DNA of 64,000 nt from DASPLX01 sp035627375 (GTDB taxonomy: Bacteria > Pseudomonadota > Gammaproteobacteria > Burkholderiales > Burkholderiaceae_D): NCBI GenBank assembly GCA_035627375.1, contig DASPLX010000036.1:1-64000 (forward strand), read 5' to 3'. The translations under genes were made by a program, and so were the position numbers. The notes beneath the pieces were generated by a model that was not told the DNA's origin, made no database searches, and saw only the letters and a list, made by a program, of their open reading frames with translations. This document shows positions 47,032 through 55,729 of the stretch, in pieces. Position 1 is the first letter of the stretch, and each line of letters begins with the position of its first letter.

Positions 47032-47034
47032 CGT

Positions 47035-47358
47035 TCAGTCGCGTCCGTAGCCGAGCAGCACGCCGACCGCCAGGCCGACGACGGCGGCGATGCCGACCGA
47101 GCGCCACGGATTCGCCTGGACGTACTCGTCGGTGCTCTGCGCGATGTCCTTGGTGCGGGCGACCAGCGATTCTTGCGCGGTGGAGAGGCCGCTCTTGGCC
47201 GATTCGAGGGTCGAGGCGAGGCGCGCCCTTGCCGACTGATACGTGTCGCCGGCTTGTTCGCCGGAGCTCTTCAACAATTCTTCGGCATCCCGGATGACGG
47301 CCTTGAGATCGGCGGCCAGTTTGTCGCGGGCTTCGCCGGCGTGCGGTGCTGTATTCAT
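47035..47358 (-). CDS. yqjD: DUF883 / ElaB-YqjD family protein
   Basis: A 107-residue protein of the ElaB/YqjD/DUF883 family. A long amphipathic helix (about 10-75) precedes a C-terminal membrane anchor with the family signature NPWRSVGIAAVVGLAVGVLLG. E. coli YqjD and ElaB sit in the inner membrane and bind ribosomes in stationary phase. It is first in the yqjDEK-like unit. Confidence 0.9.
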   Translation of the reverse strand: MNTAPHAGEARDKLAADLKAVIRDAEELLKSSGEQAGDTYQSARARLASTLESAKSGLSTAQESLVARTKDIAQSTDEYVQANPWRSVGIAAVVGLAVGVLLGYGRD

Positions 47359-47438
47359 CGCTGCCTCTCGTCGTGAGTGGATTCACCCTCTAGAAACCAG
47401 TGTAGGCAACAAGGTTCCCGCAATCTTGTGCGGCATCA

Positions 47439-47459
47439 AAACCGCGCCGCGCGCGGTTT
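47439..47459 (-). terminator. Possible terminator downstream of ubiA
   Basis: An 8-bp stem AAACCGCG/CGCGGTTT with a five-base loop lies 18 bases beyond the ubiA stop codon. On the ubiA strand it ends in TTTT, a weak U-tract. Confidence 0.45.
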
Positions 47460-47477
47460 GACGGACGACGCCCGATA

Positions 47478-48332
47478 TCAGCGCAGCGCGTAGTCGAGCG
47501 CGATGCCGGCGAAGACCGCGGCGCCGAGCCAGTTGTTGTGGCGGAAGGCGGCGAAGCAGCGCATGCGGTCGCGGTCGCGGATCAGGATGTAATGGTAGAG
47601 CGCGCAGCCGGCGGCGACGGCGAGGCCGGCGAGGAACCACCAGCGCAGCCCGTATTGCCAGCCGACCACGACCAGGATGGCGAAGGCGAGCGCGTAGCAC
47701 AGCATGACGGCCGCGACATCGTAGCGGCCGAAGGTGATGGCCGAGGTCTTGATGCCGATCTTGAGATCGTCGTCGCGGTCGACCATCGCGTATTCGGTAT
47801 CGTAGGCGACGGCCCAAAAGATGTTCGCCGTCAGCAACAGCCAGGCGGCCGGCGGCACCGTGCCCTGGATCGCAGCGAAGGCCATCGGGATGCCGAAGCC
47901 GAAGGCAATGCCGAGATAGGCTTGCGGGATCGCGAAGAAGCGCTTGAAGTAGGGATAGCTGGCGGCGATCAGCACGGCGGCGACCGACAATTGCTTGGTC
48001 AGCGCGTTGAGCGGCCAGATCAGCGCGAACGACGCGAGCGCGAGCGCGGCGGCGACCGCGACGGCTTCCCAGCCCGCGATCTTGCCCGACGTCAGCGGGC
48101 GCTCGGCGGTGCGTTTCACATGCTTGTCGAAATCGCGGTCGGCGTAGTCGTTGATGGCGCAGCCGGCCGAGCGCATCAGCGCCGTGCCGGCGATGAAGAT
48201 CGCGAGTATGGCCCAGTCCGGCTTGCCGTCGGAGGCGAGCCAGATCGCGTTCAGCGTGGGCCACAGCAACAACAGGATGCCGATCGGTTTGTCGGCGCGC
48301 ACCAGGCGCAGGTAGAGCTGGAAACGATTCAT
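47478..48332 (-). CDS. ubiA: 4-hydroxybenzoate polyprenyltransferase
   Basis: A 284-residue integral membrane prenyltransferase with about eight membrane segments. The two Asp-rich motifs that bind prenyl diphosphate through Mg2+ are NDYADRDFD at about 61-69 and YDTEYAMVDRDDD near 190. It attaches the polyprenyl chain to 4-hydroxybenzoate in ubiquinone synthesis. The ATG at 48332 matches the family start (MNRFQLYLRLVRADKPIG). It lies 26 bases after oxyR on the same strand; the two may share a transcript. Confidence 0.95.
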   Translation of the reverse strand: MNRFQLYLRLVRADKPIGILLLLWPTLNAIWLASDGKPDWAILAIFIAGTALMRSAGCAINDYADRDFDKHVKRTAERPLTSGKIAGWEAVAVAAALALASFALIWPLNALTKQLSVAAVLIAASYPYFKRFFAIPQAYLGIAFGFGIPMAFAAIQGTVPPAAWLLLTANIFWAVAYDTEYAMVDRDDDLKIGIKTSAITFGRYDVAAVMLCYALAFAILVVVGWQYGLRWWFLAGLAVAAGCALYHYILIRDRDRMRCFAAFRHNNWLGAAVFAGIALDYALR

Positions 48333-48358
48333 GCAAGCGGTTCGTCGGGATGACTGGT

Positions 48359-49306
48359 TCAGCCTTCGCTGCGGCCGGCGTCGCGCAGCATTTCCACGCC
48401 GTGCAAGCGGCAGGACAGCACCGCCTGCCGCACCGCCTCGATCGCGGCGCCGCGCGTGAAGCTCTTGCGCCAGGCGATCACGACGCGGCGCGACGGTGCC
48501 GGTTCGGCGAACGGGATATAGCGCAGCATGCTGTCCTTCGCATCCATGTCGGGAACGGAGGCGCGCGGCAGCACGGTGATGCCGATGCCGGACGACACCA
48601 TGTGGCGGATCGTTTCCAGCGACGAGCCTTCGAAGGTGCGCGAAATGCCGTCGCCGGAGGTCGAGAAGCGCGACATCTCCGGACAGACTTCGAGCACCTG
48701 GTCGCGGAAGCAATGGCCGTTGCCGAGAAGAAGCATGGTTTCCGATTTCAATTCCTCCGCGGTGACGCTGTCGCGTTCCGCCCAGGCATGATTCTTCGGC
48801 ACGGCGACGACGAAGGGTTCGTCGTACAGCGGCTGCACCATCAAGCCGTGGGTCTGGAACGGTAAGGCCATCACGGCCGCATCGAGCTCGCCCTGGCGCA
48901 GCAGCTCGATCAGCTTGACGGTGAAATTCTCTTGCAGCACCAGGGGCATCCGCGGCACTTCGTCGATCATGGTGCGCACCAGCGGCGGCAGCAGGTAGGG
49001 CGCGATCGTGTAGATGATGCCGAGGCGGAACGGGCCGGCCAGCGGATCCTTGTTCTGTTTTGCGATTTCCTTGATCGCCATCGTCTGTTCCAGCACGCGT
49101 TCGGCCTGGGCCACGATCTGCGCGCCGATCGGCGTCATGGAAATCTCGGTGCCGCCGCGTTCGAAGATCGTCACGCCGAGCTCATCCTCCAGCTTCTTGA
49201 TCGCCACCGACAGCGTGGGCTGGGCGACGAAACAGGCTTCCGCCGCATGGCCGAAATGCTTTTCGCGGGCGACGGCGACGATGTATTTCAATTCGGTCAG
49301 GGTCAT
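48359..49306 (-). CDS. oxyR: Hydrogen-peroxide-sensing regulator OxyR
   Basis: A 315-residue LysR-family regulator. The N-terminal helix-turn-helix is MTLTELKYIVAVAREKHFGHAA onward. The redox-active pair of OxyR is conserved in GHCFRDQVLEVCPE, where the two Cys are separated by eight residues as in the characterised enteric protein. Oxidation by H2O2 forms a disulfide that activates catalase and peroxidase genes. The start at 49306 is taken from the family N-terminus; a longer frame lacks similarity. It is downstream of recG, an arrangement shared with related betaproteobacteria. Confidence 0.95.
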   Translation of the reverse strand: MTLTELKYIVAVAREKHFGHAAEACFVAQPTLSVAIKKLEDELGVTIFERGGTEISMTPIGAQIVAQAERVLEQTMAIKEIAKQNKDPLAGPFRLGIIYTIAPYLLPPLVRTMIDEVPRMPLVLQENFTVKLIELLRQGELDAAVMALPFQTHGLMVQPLYDEPFVVAVPKNHAWAERDSVTAEELKSETMLLLGNGHCFRDQVLEVCPEMSRFSTSGDGISRTFEGSSLETIRHMVSSGIGITVLPRASVPDMDAKDSMLRYIPFAEPAPSRRVVIAWRKSFTRGAAIEAVRQAVLSCRLHGVEMLRDAGRSEG

Positions 49307-49418
49307 GGGCAGGCCTTTCGGATGCGCAATCGACGCGCAATGCTCAGCATTGTAAGCCCAAGAGCCTGTTCCAGTAGACATTGCCCGCCGCTTGTCCGCC
49401 AGCCGGCCGGACCCGATG

Positions 49419-51500
49419 TCAGACCTTCAGATAGTCTTCCCGCCCGCCGAGCCAGCGCGCCAGGTGCGTCTCGACGGTCGCCGGGTCTTCGCGCAGCAGC
49501 CGGCCGGCGAGGTCGCGCGCCTTCTCGACCAGCCATTGGTCGGTTTCGAGGTCGGCGAAGCGCAGCATCGCCTGGCCGGACTGGCGGGCGCCCAGGAATT
49601 CGCCGGGGCCGCGGATATGCAGGTCGCGCCGCGCGATCTCGAAGCCGTCGGTCGTTTCGCGCATGATGCGCAGGCGTTCTTTCGCGATCGGACCGAGCGG
49701 ACTCTGGTACATGAGCACGCAGACGCTGGCTGCCGATCCGCGGCCGACGCGGCCGCGCAACTGGTGCAATTGCGCCAGGCCGAAGCGTTCGGCATGCTCG
49801 ATCACCATCAGCGTGGCATTCGGCACGTCGACGCCGACCTCGATCACCGTGGTGGCGACCAGCACCTGGGTCTCGCCGCGGATGAAGGCATCCATCACGA
49901 GCTGCTTCTCGGCCGGCTTCATGCGGCCGTGCACCAGGCCGACGCGCAGGTCCGGCAATTCGGCCGCCAGCGTCGCATGGGTGTCGGTCGCGGTCTGCAA
50001 TTGCAGCGCTTCCGATTCCTCGATCAGCGGGCAGACCCAGTACACCTGCCGGCCTTCGAGCGCCGCGGCGTGCACGCGGGCGATCACCTCGTCGCGCCGG
50101 TTCTGATCGATCAGGCGGGTCATGATCGGCGTGCGGCCGGGCGGCAATTCGTCGATCACCGAGACTTCGAGGTCGGCGTAGTACGTCATCGCCAGCGTGC
50201 GCGGGATGGGCGTGGCCGACATCATCAACTGGTGCGGCACGGTGGCGTTGCCGTTGGCCGCCGCGCTCTCCAGCCCCTTGTTGCGCAGGGCCAGGCGCTG
50301 GCCGACGCCGAAGCGGTGCTGCTCGTCGACGATCACCAGGCCAAGCTTCGAGAACACGACGCCTTCCTGGATCACGGCATGGGTGCCGATGACGAGCTGG
50401 GCGTCGCCCGATTCGATCAGCGTCTGGGTATTCGTTTTTTCCTTCTTCTTGAGGCTGCCGGTCAGCCAGGCGACCTGCACGCCGAGCGGCTCGAGCCAGC
50501 TCGCGATCTTGCGGAAATGCTGTTCGGCCAGGATTTCGGTCGGCGCCATCAGCACCGCCTGGTAGCCGCTGTCGATCGCCTGCGCCGCCGCCAGCGCGGC
50601 GACCACCGTCTTGCCGCTGCCGACGTCGCCTTGCAGCAGGCGCTGCATCGGGAACGAGGCGCATAGGTCGGCGCGGATTTCGGCCAGCACGCGCTGCTGG
50701 GCGCCGGTCAGCCGGAACGGCAGGCTCGCGAGCAGCGCTTCGGAGAGCGCGCCGATCACGGGCAGCGCGGCGGCGTTCCTGGCGCGACGCGCTTCCTGGG
50801 CGCGCTTGAGCGACAACTGCTGGGCCAGGAGTTCGTCGAATTTCATGCGGATCCAGGCCGGATGGGAGCGCTCTTCGAGCGCGTGCTCGTCGACATCGGG
50901 CGGCGGATTGTGCAGCAGGCGCACCGCCGGTTCGAACGGCCACAGGCCGAGTTCCGCGCGCAGATCGTCGCTCAAGGTGTCGCGCCAATCGATGCGCGCC
51001 AGCGCGCCGGCGATCGCCTTGCGCAGGATCGCCTGCGACACGCCTTCGCCGGCCGGGTAGACCGGGGTGAGGGCGGTCGGCAGCGGCGCGCCCTCGAGCA
51101 CGATCTTGTAGGCCGGGTGCACCATCTCGGCGCCGAAGAAGCCGTGCCGCACCTCGCCGCGCGCGCGCACCCGGTTGCCCTCGGCCAGCTGCTTGGTCTG
51201 GCTGCCGTAGAAATTCAGGAAGCGCATCGTGAGCCGGCCGCTGTCGTCGGCGAGCGTCACCACCAGCTGGCGGCGCGGCCGGTACTGCACTTCGCAGGAT
51301 GTCACCACGCCTTCCACCTGCGCCGTGCCGCCCGCCATGAAGCCGGCCTGATGGATCGACACGACCTCGGTCTCGTCCTCGTAGCGCATCGGCAGGTGCA
51401 GCGCCAAGTCCATGTCGGTGCGCAAGCCGAGGCGGGCGAGCTTATCCTCCAGCTTGTTGCTGGAGGCCGTCTTGGCGGGCTTTTGCTTGGTGGCGGGCAT
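49419..51500 (-). CDS. recG: ATP-dependent DNA helicase RecG
   Basis: A 693-residue superfamily 2 helicase that remodels stalled forks and Holliday junctions. An OB-fold wedge domain (about 60-170) precedes the helicase core, with Walker A GDVGSGKT, the DEQH box (VDEQHRFG), a TAT-like ATPIPRT motif and the C-terminal RGRVGRG. The ATG at 51500 is chosen as the family start; a frame extending 21 codons upstream has a Ser/Arg-rich leader of low quality. It is divergent from queA across a 128-base intergenic region. Confidence 0.95.
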   Translation of the reverse strand: MPATKQKPAKTASSNKLEDKLARLGLRTDMDLALHLPMRYEDETEVVSIHQAGFMAGGTAQVEGVVTSCEVQYRPRRQLVVTLADDSGRLTMRFLNFYGSQTKQLAEGNRVRARGEVRHGFFGAEMVHPAYKIVLEGAPLPTALTPVYPAGEGVSQAILRKAIAGALARIDWRDTLSDDLRAELGLWPFEPAVRLLHNPPPDVDEHALEERSHPAWIRMKFDELLAQQLSLKRAQEARRARNAAALPVIGALSEALLASLPFRLTGAQQRVLAEIRADLCASFPMQRLLQGDVGSGKTVVAALAAAQAIDSGYQAVLMAPTEILAEQHFRKIASWLEPLGVQVAWLTGSLKKKEKTNTQTLIESGDAQLVIGTHAVIQEGVVFSKLGLVIVDEQHRFGVGQRLALRNKGLESAAANGNATVPHQLMMSATPIPRTLAMTYYADLEVSVIDELPPGRTPIMTRLIDQNRRDEVIARVHAAALEGRQVYWVCPLIEESEALQLQTATDTHATLAAELPDLRVGLVHGRMKPAEKQLVMDAFIRGETQVLVATTVIEVGVDVPNATLMVIEHAERFGLAQLHQLRGRVGRGSAASVCVLMYQSPLGPIAKERLRIMRETTDGFEIARRDLHIRGPGEFLGARQSGQAMLRFADLETDQWLVEKARDLAGRLLREDPATVETHLARWLGGREDYLKV

Positions 51501-51628
51501 CGAAGAGAGGGCGCGGGAGGTTACAGCGCGTAAAATAGCGCCTTTGTTTGATCTGGCCGTCATTGTAGAGGCATTGCCTGTATTTATAAACAGTACAAAA
51601 TGGCAACAGGCCTCTCGGCTTTCCTTGC

Positions 51629-52651
51629 ATGCCTATGTATTCACTTTCCGATTTCGATTTTGACCTGCCGCAAGAGCTGATCGCCCAGTTGCCGCTGCCC
51701 GAGCGCAGCGCCTCGCGCCTTCTGCACGTCGACGGCGAGGCGTTTGCCGACCGCATGTTCGCCGACATCGCCGAGCTGCTGCAGCCCGGCGACCTGTTGG
51801 TATTCAACGACACGCGCGTGCTGAAGGCGCGTTTCTTCGGCGTCAAGGAAACCGGCGGCAAGATCGAGGCCTTGATCGAGCGCGTGCTCGACGACCGCAC
51901 CGTGCTGGCCCAGGTCCGGGCCTCGAAGACGCCGCAGCCGGGCACGCATATCCTGTTGGAAGATGCCGTCGACGTGGTCGTCGGCGAACGCGCCGGCGAA
52001 TTCTTCACGCTGACTTTCCCGGCGGATGTATTCGAGCTGATCGAGAAGCACGGTCGCCTTCCGTTGCCGCCCTATATCGAACATGCGGCGGACAAGTTCG
52101 ACGAGCAGCGTTACCAGACCGTCTATGCGAAGAACCCGGGCGCGGTCGCGGCGCCGACCGCCGGCCTGCATTTCGACGAAGCCTTGCTCGAGAAGCTGCG
52201 CGCGAAAGGCGTCGGGTTCGCCTACGTGACGCTGCACGTCGGCGCCGGCACCTTCCAGCCGGTGCGCACCGAGAACCTGGCCGAGCACAAGATGCACAGC
52301 GAGTGGTACACGATTCCCGCCGCGACGGTCGAAGCCGTGCAGGCCGCCAAGACCGCCGGCCGCAGTGTGGTCGCGGTCGGCACGACCAGCCTGCGCGCGC
52401 TCGAATCGGCATCGCAATCGGGTGAACTGAAAGCCGGCAGTGACGACACCTGCCTGTTCATCACGCCCGGCTACACGTTCAAGACGGTCGACCGCCTGAT
52501 CACGAATTTCCACCTGCCGAAATCGACGCTGCTGATGCTGGTCTCCGCCTTCGCGGGATATCACGAAATCCATGCCGCCTATCGGCACGCGATCGCACGG
52601 CGCTACCGCTTTTTCAGCTATGGTGACGCCATGCTGCTAACGCGGCGCTAA
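51629..52651 (+). CDS. queA: S-adenosylmethionine:tRNA ribosyltransferase-isomerase
   Basis: A 340-residue enzyme that adds the cyclopentane ring precursor to preQ1 in tRNA to form epoxyqueuosine. Conserved blocks are FDLPQELIAQ near the N-terminus, VFNDTRVLKARFFG, VAAPTAGLHFD, HVGAGTFQPVR, and the C-terminal TNFHLPKSTLLMLVSAFAG. The start at 51629 is used; an ATG two codons later is possible. It is normally followed directly by tgt; here two other genes lie between them. Confidence 0.96.
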   Translation: MPMYSLSDFDFDLPQELIAQLPLPERSASRLLHVDGEAFADRMFADIAELLQPGDLLVFNDTRVLKARFFGVKETGGKIEALIERVLDDRTVLAQVRASKTPQPGTHILLEDAVDVVVGERAGEFFTLTFPADVFELIEKHGRLPLPPYIEHAADKFDEQRYQTVYAKNPGAVAAPTAGLHFDEALLEKLRAKGVGFAYVTLHVGAGTFQPVRTENLAEHKMHSEWYTIPAATVEAVQAAKTAGRSVVAVGTTSLRALESASQSGELKAGSDDTCLFITPGYTFKTVDRLITNFHLPKSTLLMLVSAFAGYHEIHAAYRHAIARRYRFFSYGDAMLLTRR

Positions 52652-52747
52652 GGCGAAAATCGGGGCCGGATTGGCGTTGCGTGCGGGCTGTGCGAGTACA
52701 ATTTCCCGACTGTAGCCGATTCCTTCGATATTGACCGTGAAAAGCAA

Positions 52748-53947
52748 ATGACCCCTCCCATATTTCTCAAACGCGTTGTGCTGCGCAATTACAAGAGTAT
52801 TGCCGCCTGCGATGTGCGATTGGGCGCCTTGACATATCTGGTCGGCGCAAACGGGGCAGGGAAGAGCAACTTTCTCGATGCCCTCCACCTCACGCGCGAT
52901 GCGCTGATCGGTTCTCTTGATAACGCGTTGAACGAGCGCGGCGGCGTTGCGGAGGTGAGACGAAAATCAAGCGGTCATCCGACGCATTTCGGGATACGGC
53001 TGGAGTTTTGTTTGCATACTGGCCACGAAGGGCATTATGCGTTCAACATCGGTGCGCTTCCCAACGGCAGTTACGAAGTGCAAACCGAGGAATGTTCGAT
53101 CGGTGGATTCGGAAAAGGGCCGTACTTCAAAATGGAACGCGGGCAGCTGAAGGCGTCGAGCGAAACATCGTTTCCGGCAGTGACCGCCGACAGGTTGGCG
53201 CTGGTGAGCGCATCGGGATTGACGGCATTTCGTCCTGCGTTCGATGCGCTTGCGACAATGGGGTTCTATAACATCAATCCCAAGGTCATCCGAGAGTTGC
53301 AAAAGCCCCAGGATGGGCGTTTGCTGAAGCCGGCCGGAGAAAACATCGCCAGCGTCGTTGGACATTTGACGCGATTTTCGGCCGAAGCAATGAATGTCAT
53401 TCAGCAATATCTCCACGTTGTCGTTCCCACGGTACATGGCGTCCGGCGCGAAGCGGTAGGGCCGATGGAGACGCTGATGTTCCAGCAGGATATGGAAGGC
53501 GCCAAACATCCATGGCATTTCTTTGCTCAAAATATGTCCGATGGAACGCTGCGTGCCCTGGGCGTATTGACTGCCTTGTTTCAAGGAACCAAGGACGATA
53601 TGCCTTCGTTGGTTGGCATCGAAGAACCTGAGACCGCGTTGCATCCGGCTGCCTCCGCGGCCTTACGTGAAGCGTTGCTGCGGGCGTCGGAGCACACTCA
53701 GGTGATTGTGACGAGTCATAGTCCGGACCTGCTTGACGATCCGGATTTGCCCGAAGAATCCTTGCTGGCGGTCGCGGCGGACAAGGGCGTAACGCGAATC
53801 GCTCCCCTTGATGAGCCGTCTCGGACGGCGATGCGGCAGCACTTGTTCTCGGCCGGGGAACTGCTGCGGCTGAATCAGCTTGGCCTGGACGCTAAAGCCT
53901 TGATGGAGCTGGAGCGTCGGCAACCCGAATTGTTCGGGGAATCCTGA
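52748..53947 (+). CDS. SMC/OLD-like AAA ATPase, putative defence protein
   Basis: A 399-residue ABC/SMC-like ATPase of the AAA_21 type. Walker A GANGAGKS is at 33-40, preceded by the FRNYKSI-like motif LRNYKSIAA. A signature-like SDGTLRALG starts at 264, Walker B LVGIEEPETALHP is at 288-300 with a catalytic Glu at 293, and the switch His is H324 in TSHSPDLLD. Unlike OLD nucleases it carries no TOPRIM domain of its own; the next gene, one base downstream, supplies a TOPRIM-like DUF4276 protein. ATPase plus separate TOPRIM-type partner is the layout of anti-phage systems such as PARIS. GC is lower than in flanking queA and tgt, which are normally adjacent, indicating insertion. Role inferred. 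Confidence 0.85.
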   Translation: MTPPIFLKRVVLRNYKSIAACDVRLGALTYLVGANGAGKSNFLDALHLTRDALIGSLDNALNERGGVAEVRRKSSGHPTHFGIRLEFCLHTGHEGHYAFNIGALPNGSYEVQTEECSIGGFGKGPYFKMERGQLKASSETSFPAVTADRLALVSASGLTAFRPAFDALATMGFYNINPKVIRELQKPQDGRLLKPAGENIASVVGHLTRFSAEAMNVIQQYLHVVVPTVHGVRREAVGPMETLMFQQDMEGAKHPWHFFAQNMSDGTLRALGVLTALFQGTKDDMPSLVGIEEPETALHPAASAALREALLRASEHTQVIVTSHSPDLLDDPDLPEESLLAVAADKGVTRIAPLDEPSRTAMRQHLFSAGELLRLNQLGLDAKALMELERRQPELFGES

Positions 53948-53948
53948 G

Positions 53949-54545
53949 ATGAGATCCGTGGTGCCTATCGTAGAAGGCGACGGTGAAGTGCCCGCCTTGC
54001 CGATATTGCTTAGGCGTTTGAATGACTGGCTGACGCCGGCGACATACATCAATGTGAAGCGGCCCATCCGCGTCAAGCGTGACCGCTTTCTGAACAAGGA
54101 TGAAGAATTCAGGCGCATGCTGGAATTGGCCAGCCTGCAGTGTTCGGACGACGGTTGGATACTGATTCTGCTTGATGCCGACGACGATTGTCCGATGAAC
54201 CTTGGAGCGCAGATTCAGGAACGCGCTCAAGGCGTCGTGCCGCACCGCTCGGTTTCCGTCGTTCTCGCCAATCGGGAATATGAGGCCTGGTTTATCGCGG
54301 CGGCGCATTCGCTGCAAGGACAACGCGGATTTTCTTGCAACGACGAACTCGTGGCGGAACCTGAGAGAATCAGGGGCGCAAAGGAGTGGTTGAGTCACCG
54401 TATCCCGAACGGAAAGTACCGAGAGATTGTCGACCAGCCCGCATTTTCCGCCATATTGGATTTGCAGATGGCGCTGGATCGCAGCCGTTCGTTTCAAAAG
54501 CTTTGCAGCGACTGGCGCAGGCATTCCAATTGTTCCGAAAACTGA
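53949..54545 (+). CDS. DUF4276 family protein, TOPRIM-like partner of the ATPase
   Basis: A 198-residue protein matching the DUF4276 family. An N-terminal acidic motif VEGDGEVPALPILLRRL (E9 and E13) and a second motif ILLDADDDCP (D76, D78-D80) are placed like the Glu and DxD metal-binding residues of TOPRIM folds. NREYEAWFIAA near 110 is also family-typical. Its ATG begins one base after the ATPase stop, so the two are almost certainly coupled. A nuclease or other metal-dependent effector activity is a hypothesis from the motif pattern; it is not demonstrated for this protein. It ends 34 bases before tgt. Confidence 0.8.
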   Translation: MRSVVPIVEGDGEVPALPILLRRLNDWLTPATYINVKRPIRVKRDRFLNKDEEFRRMLELASLQCSDDGWILILLDADDDCPMNLGAQIQERAQGVVPHRSVSVVLANREYEAWFIAAAHSLQGQRGFSCNDELVAEPERIRGAKEWLSHRIPNGKYREIVDQPAFSAILDLQMALDRSRSFQKLCSDWRRHSNCSEN

Positions 54546-54579
54546 TCTTTATCTTCACACGTCTTTTTGCGCATTGCTC

Positions 54580-55716
54580 ATGCTCGAATTCAAACTCCTC
54601 AAGACCGACGGCAACGCCCGCCGCGGCCGCCTGACGCTGAACCACGGCGTCATCGAAACGCCGATCTTCATGCCGGTCGGCACTTATGGCACGGTCAAGG
54701 CGATGTCGCCGGCCGAGCTGAAGGAAATCGGTTCCCAGATCATTCTCGGCAACACCTTCCACCTGTGGCTGCGTCCCGGTATCGAGACCATGAACAAGTT
54801 CGGCGGCCTGCATCGCTTCATGGGCTGGGACAAGCCGATCCTGACCGATTCCGGCGGCTTCCAGGTGTTCTCGCTCGGCGCGATGCGCAAGATCACGGAA
54901 GAGGGCGTCAAGTTCGCCTCGCCGATCAACGGTGACCGGCTGTTCCTGTCGCCCGAGATCTCGATGCAGATCCAGCGCGCCTTGAATTCCGACATCGTCA
55001 TGCAGTTCGACGAATGCACGCCTTATGAGATCGACGGCCGTCCCGCCACCGAACAAGAGGCGGCGAAGTCGATGCGCATGTCGCTGCGCTGGGCCAAGCG
55101 TTCACGCGACGAGTTCGACAAGGGCGGGAATCCGAACGCGTTGTTCGGCATCGTGCAGGGCGGCATGTTCGAGCATCTGCGCGACGAATCCCTGGCCGGC
55201 CTGACGGAGATCGGCTTCGACGGCATCGCGATCGGCGGCCTGTCGGTCGGCGAACCGAAGGAAGACATGATGCGCGTGCTGGCCCACGTCGGCCCGCGCC
55301 TGCCGGCCGACAAGCCGCATTATCTGATGGGCGTCGGCACGCCGGAAGACCTGGTCGCGGGCGTCGCCAACGGCGTCGACATGTTCGACTGCGTCATGCC
55401 GACCCGCAACGCGCGCAACGGCTGGCTGTTCACGCGCTTCGGCGACGTCAAGATCAAGAATGCCAAGTACAAGGACGACGAGCTTCCGCTCGACGAGACT
55501 TGCGAGTGCTACACCTGCAAGAATTTCTCGCGCGCCTACCTCCATCACCTGCATCGCGCCGGCGAGATCCTCGGCGCGCGGCTCAACACCATTCACAACC
55601 TGCACTATTACCTGCAATTGATGCGCGAGATCCGCGCGGCGATCGACGCCGGCCAGTTCCAGGCTTTCGTCGCCCGTTTCCACACCGATCGGGCGCGCGG
55701 GGCGGACGCGCGTTAG
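54580..55716 (+). CDS. tgt: tRNA-guanine(34) transglycosylase
   Basis: A 378-residue enzyme exchanging guanine 34 for preQ1 in tRNAs with GUN anticodons. The catalytic Asp residues lie in DSGGFQVFSL and DMFDCVMPTRNARNG, the substrate segment is QFDECTPYE, and the zinc site CECYTC with a later HH pair is intact near the C-terminus. The ATG at 54580 is the family start. No strong ribosome-binding site is visible, which fits a gene normally coupled to queA and now separated from it by the ATPase/DUF4276 pair. Confidence 0.96.
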   Translation: MLEFKLLKTDGNARRGRLTLNHGVIETPIFMPVGTYGTVKAMSPAELKEIGSQIILGNTFHLWLRPGIETMNKFGGLHRFMGWDKPILTDSGGFQVFSLGAMRKITEEGVKFASPINGDRLFLSPEISMQIQRALNSDIVMQFDECTPYEIDGRPATEQEAAKSMRMSLRWAKRSRDEFDKGGNPNALFGIVQGGMFEHLRDESLAGLTEIGFDGIAIGGLSVGEPKEDMMRVLAHVGPRLPADKPHYLMGVGTPEDLVAGVANGVDMFDCVMPTRNARNGWLFTRFGDVKIKNAKYKDDELPLDETCECYTCKNFSRAYLHHLHRAGEILGARLNTIHNLHYYLQLMREIRAAIDAGQFQAFVARFHTDRARGADAR

Positions 55717-55729
55717 TTTCCGTGACCTG

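Noticed and set aside
52677..52702. Promoter-like TTGCGT…TACAAT before the ATPase gene
   Set aside because: The spacer is only 14 bases, too short for a standard sigma-70 promoter, so it was not annotated, although a promoter in this gap remains likely.
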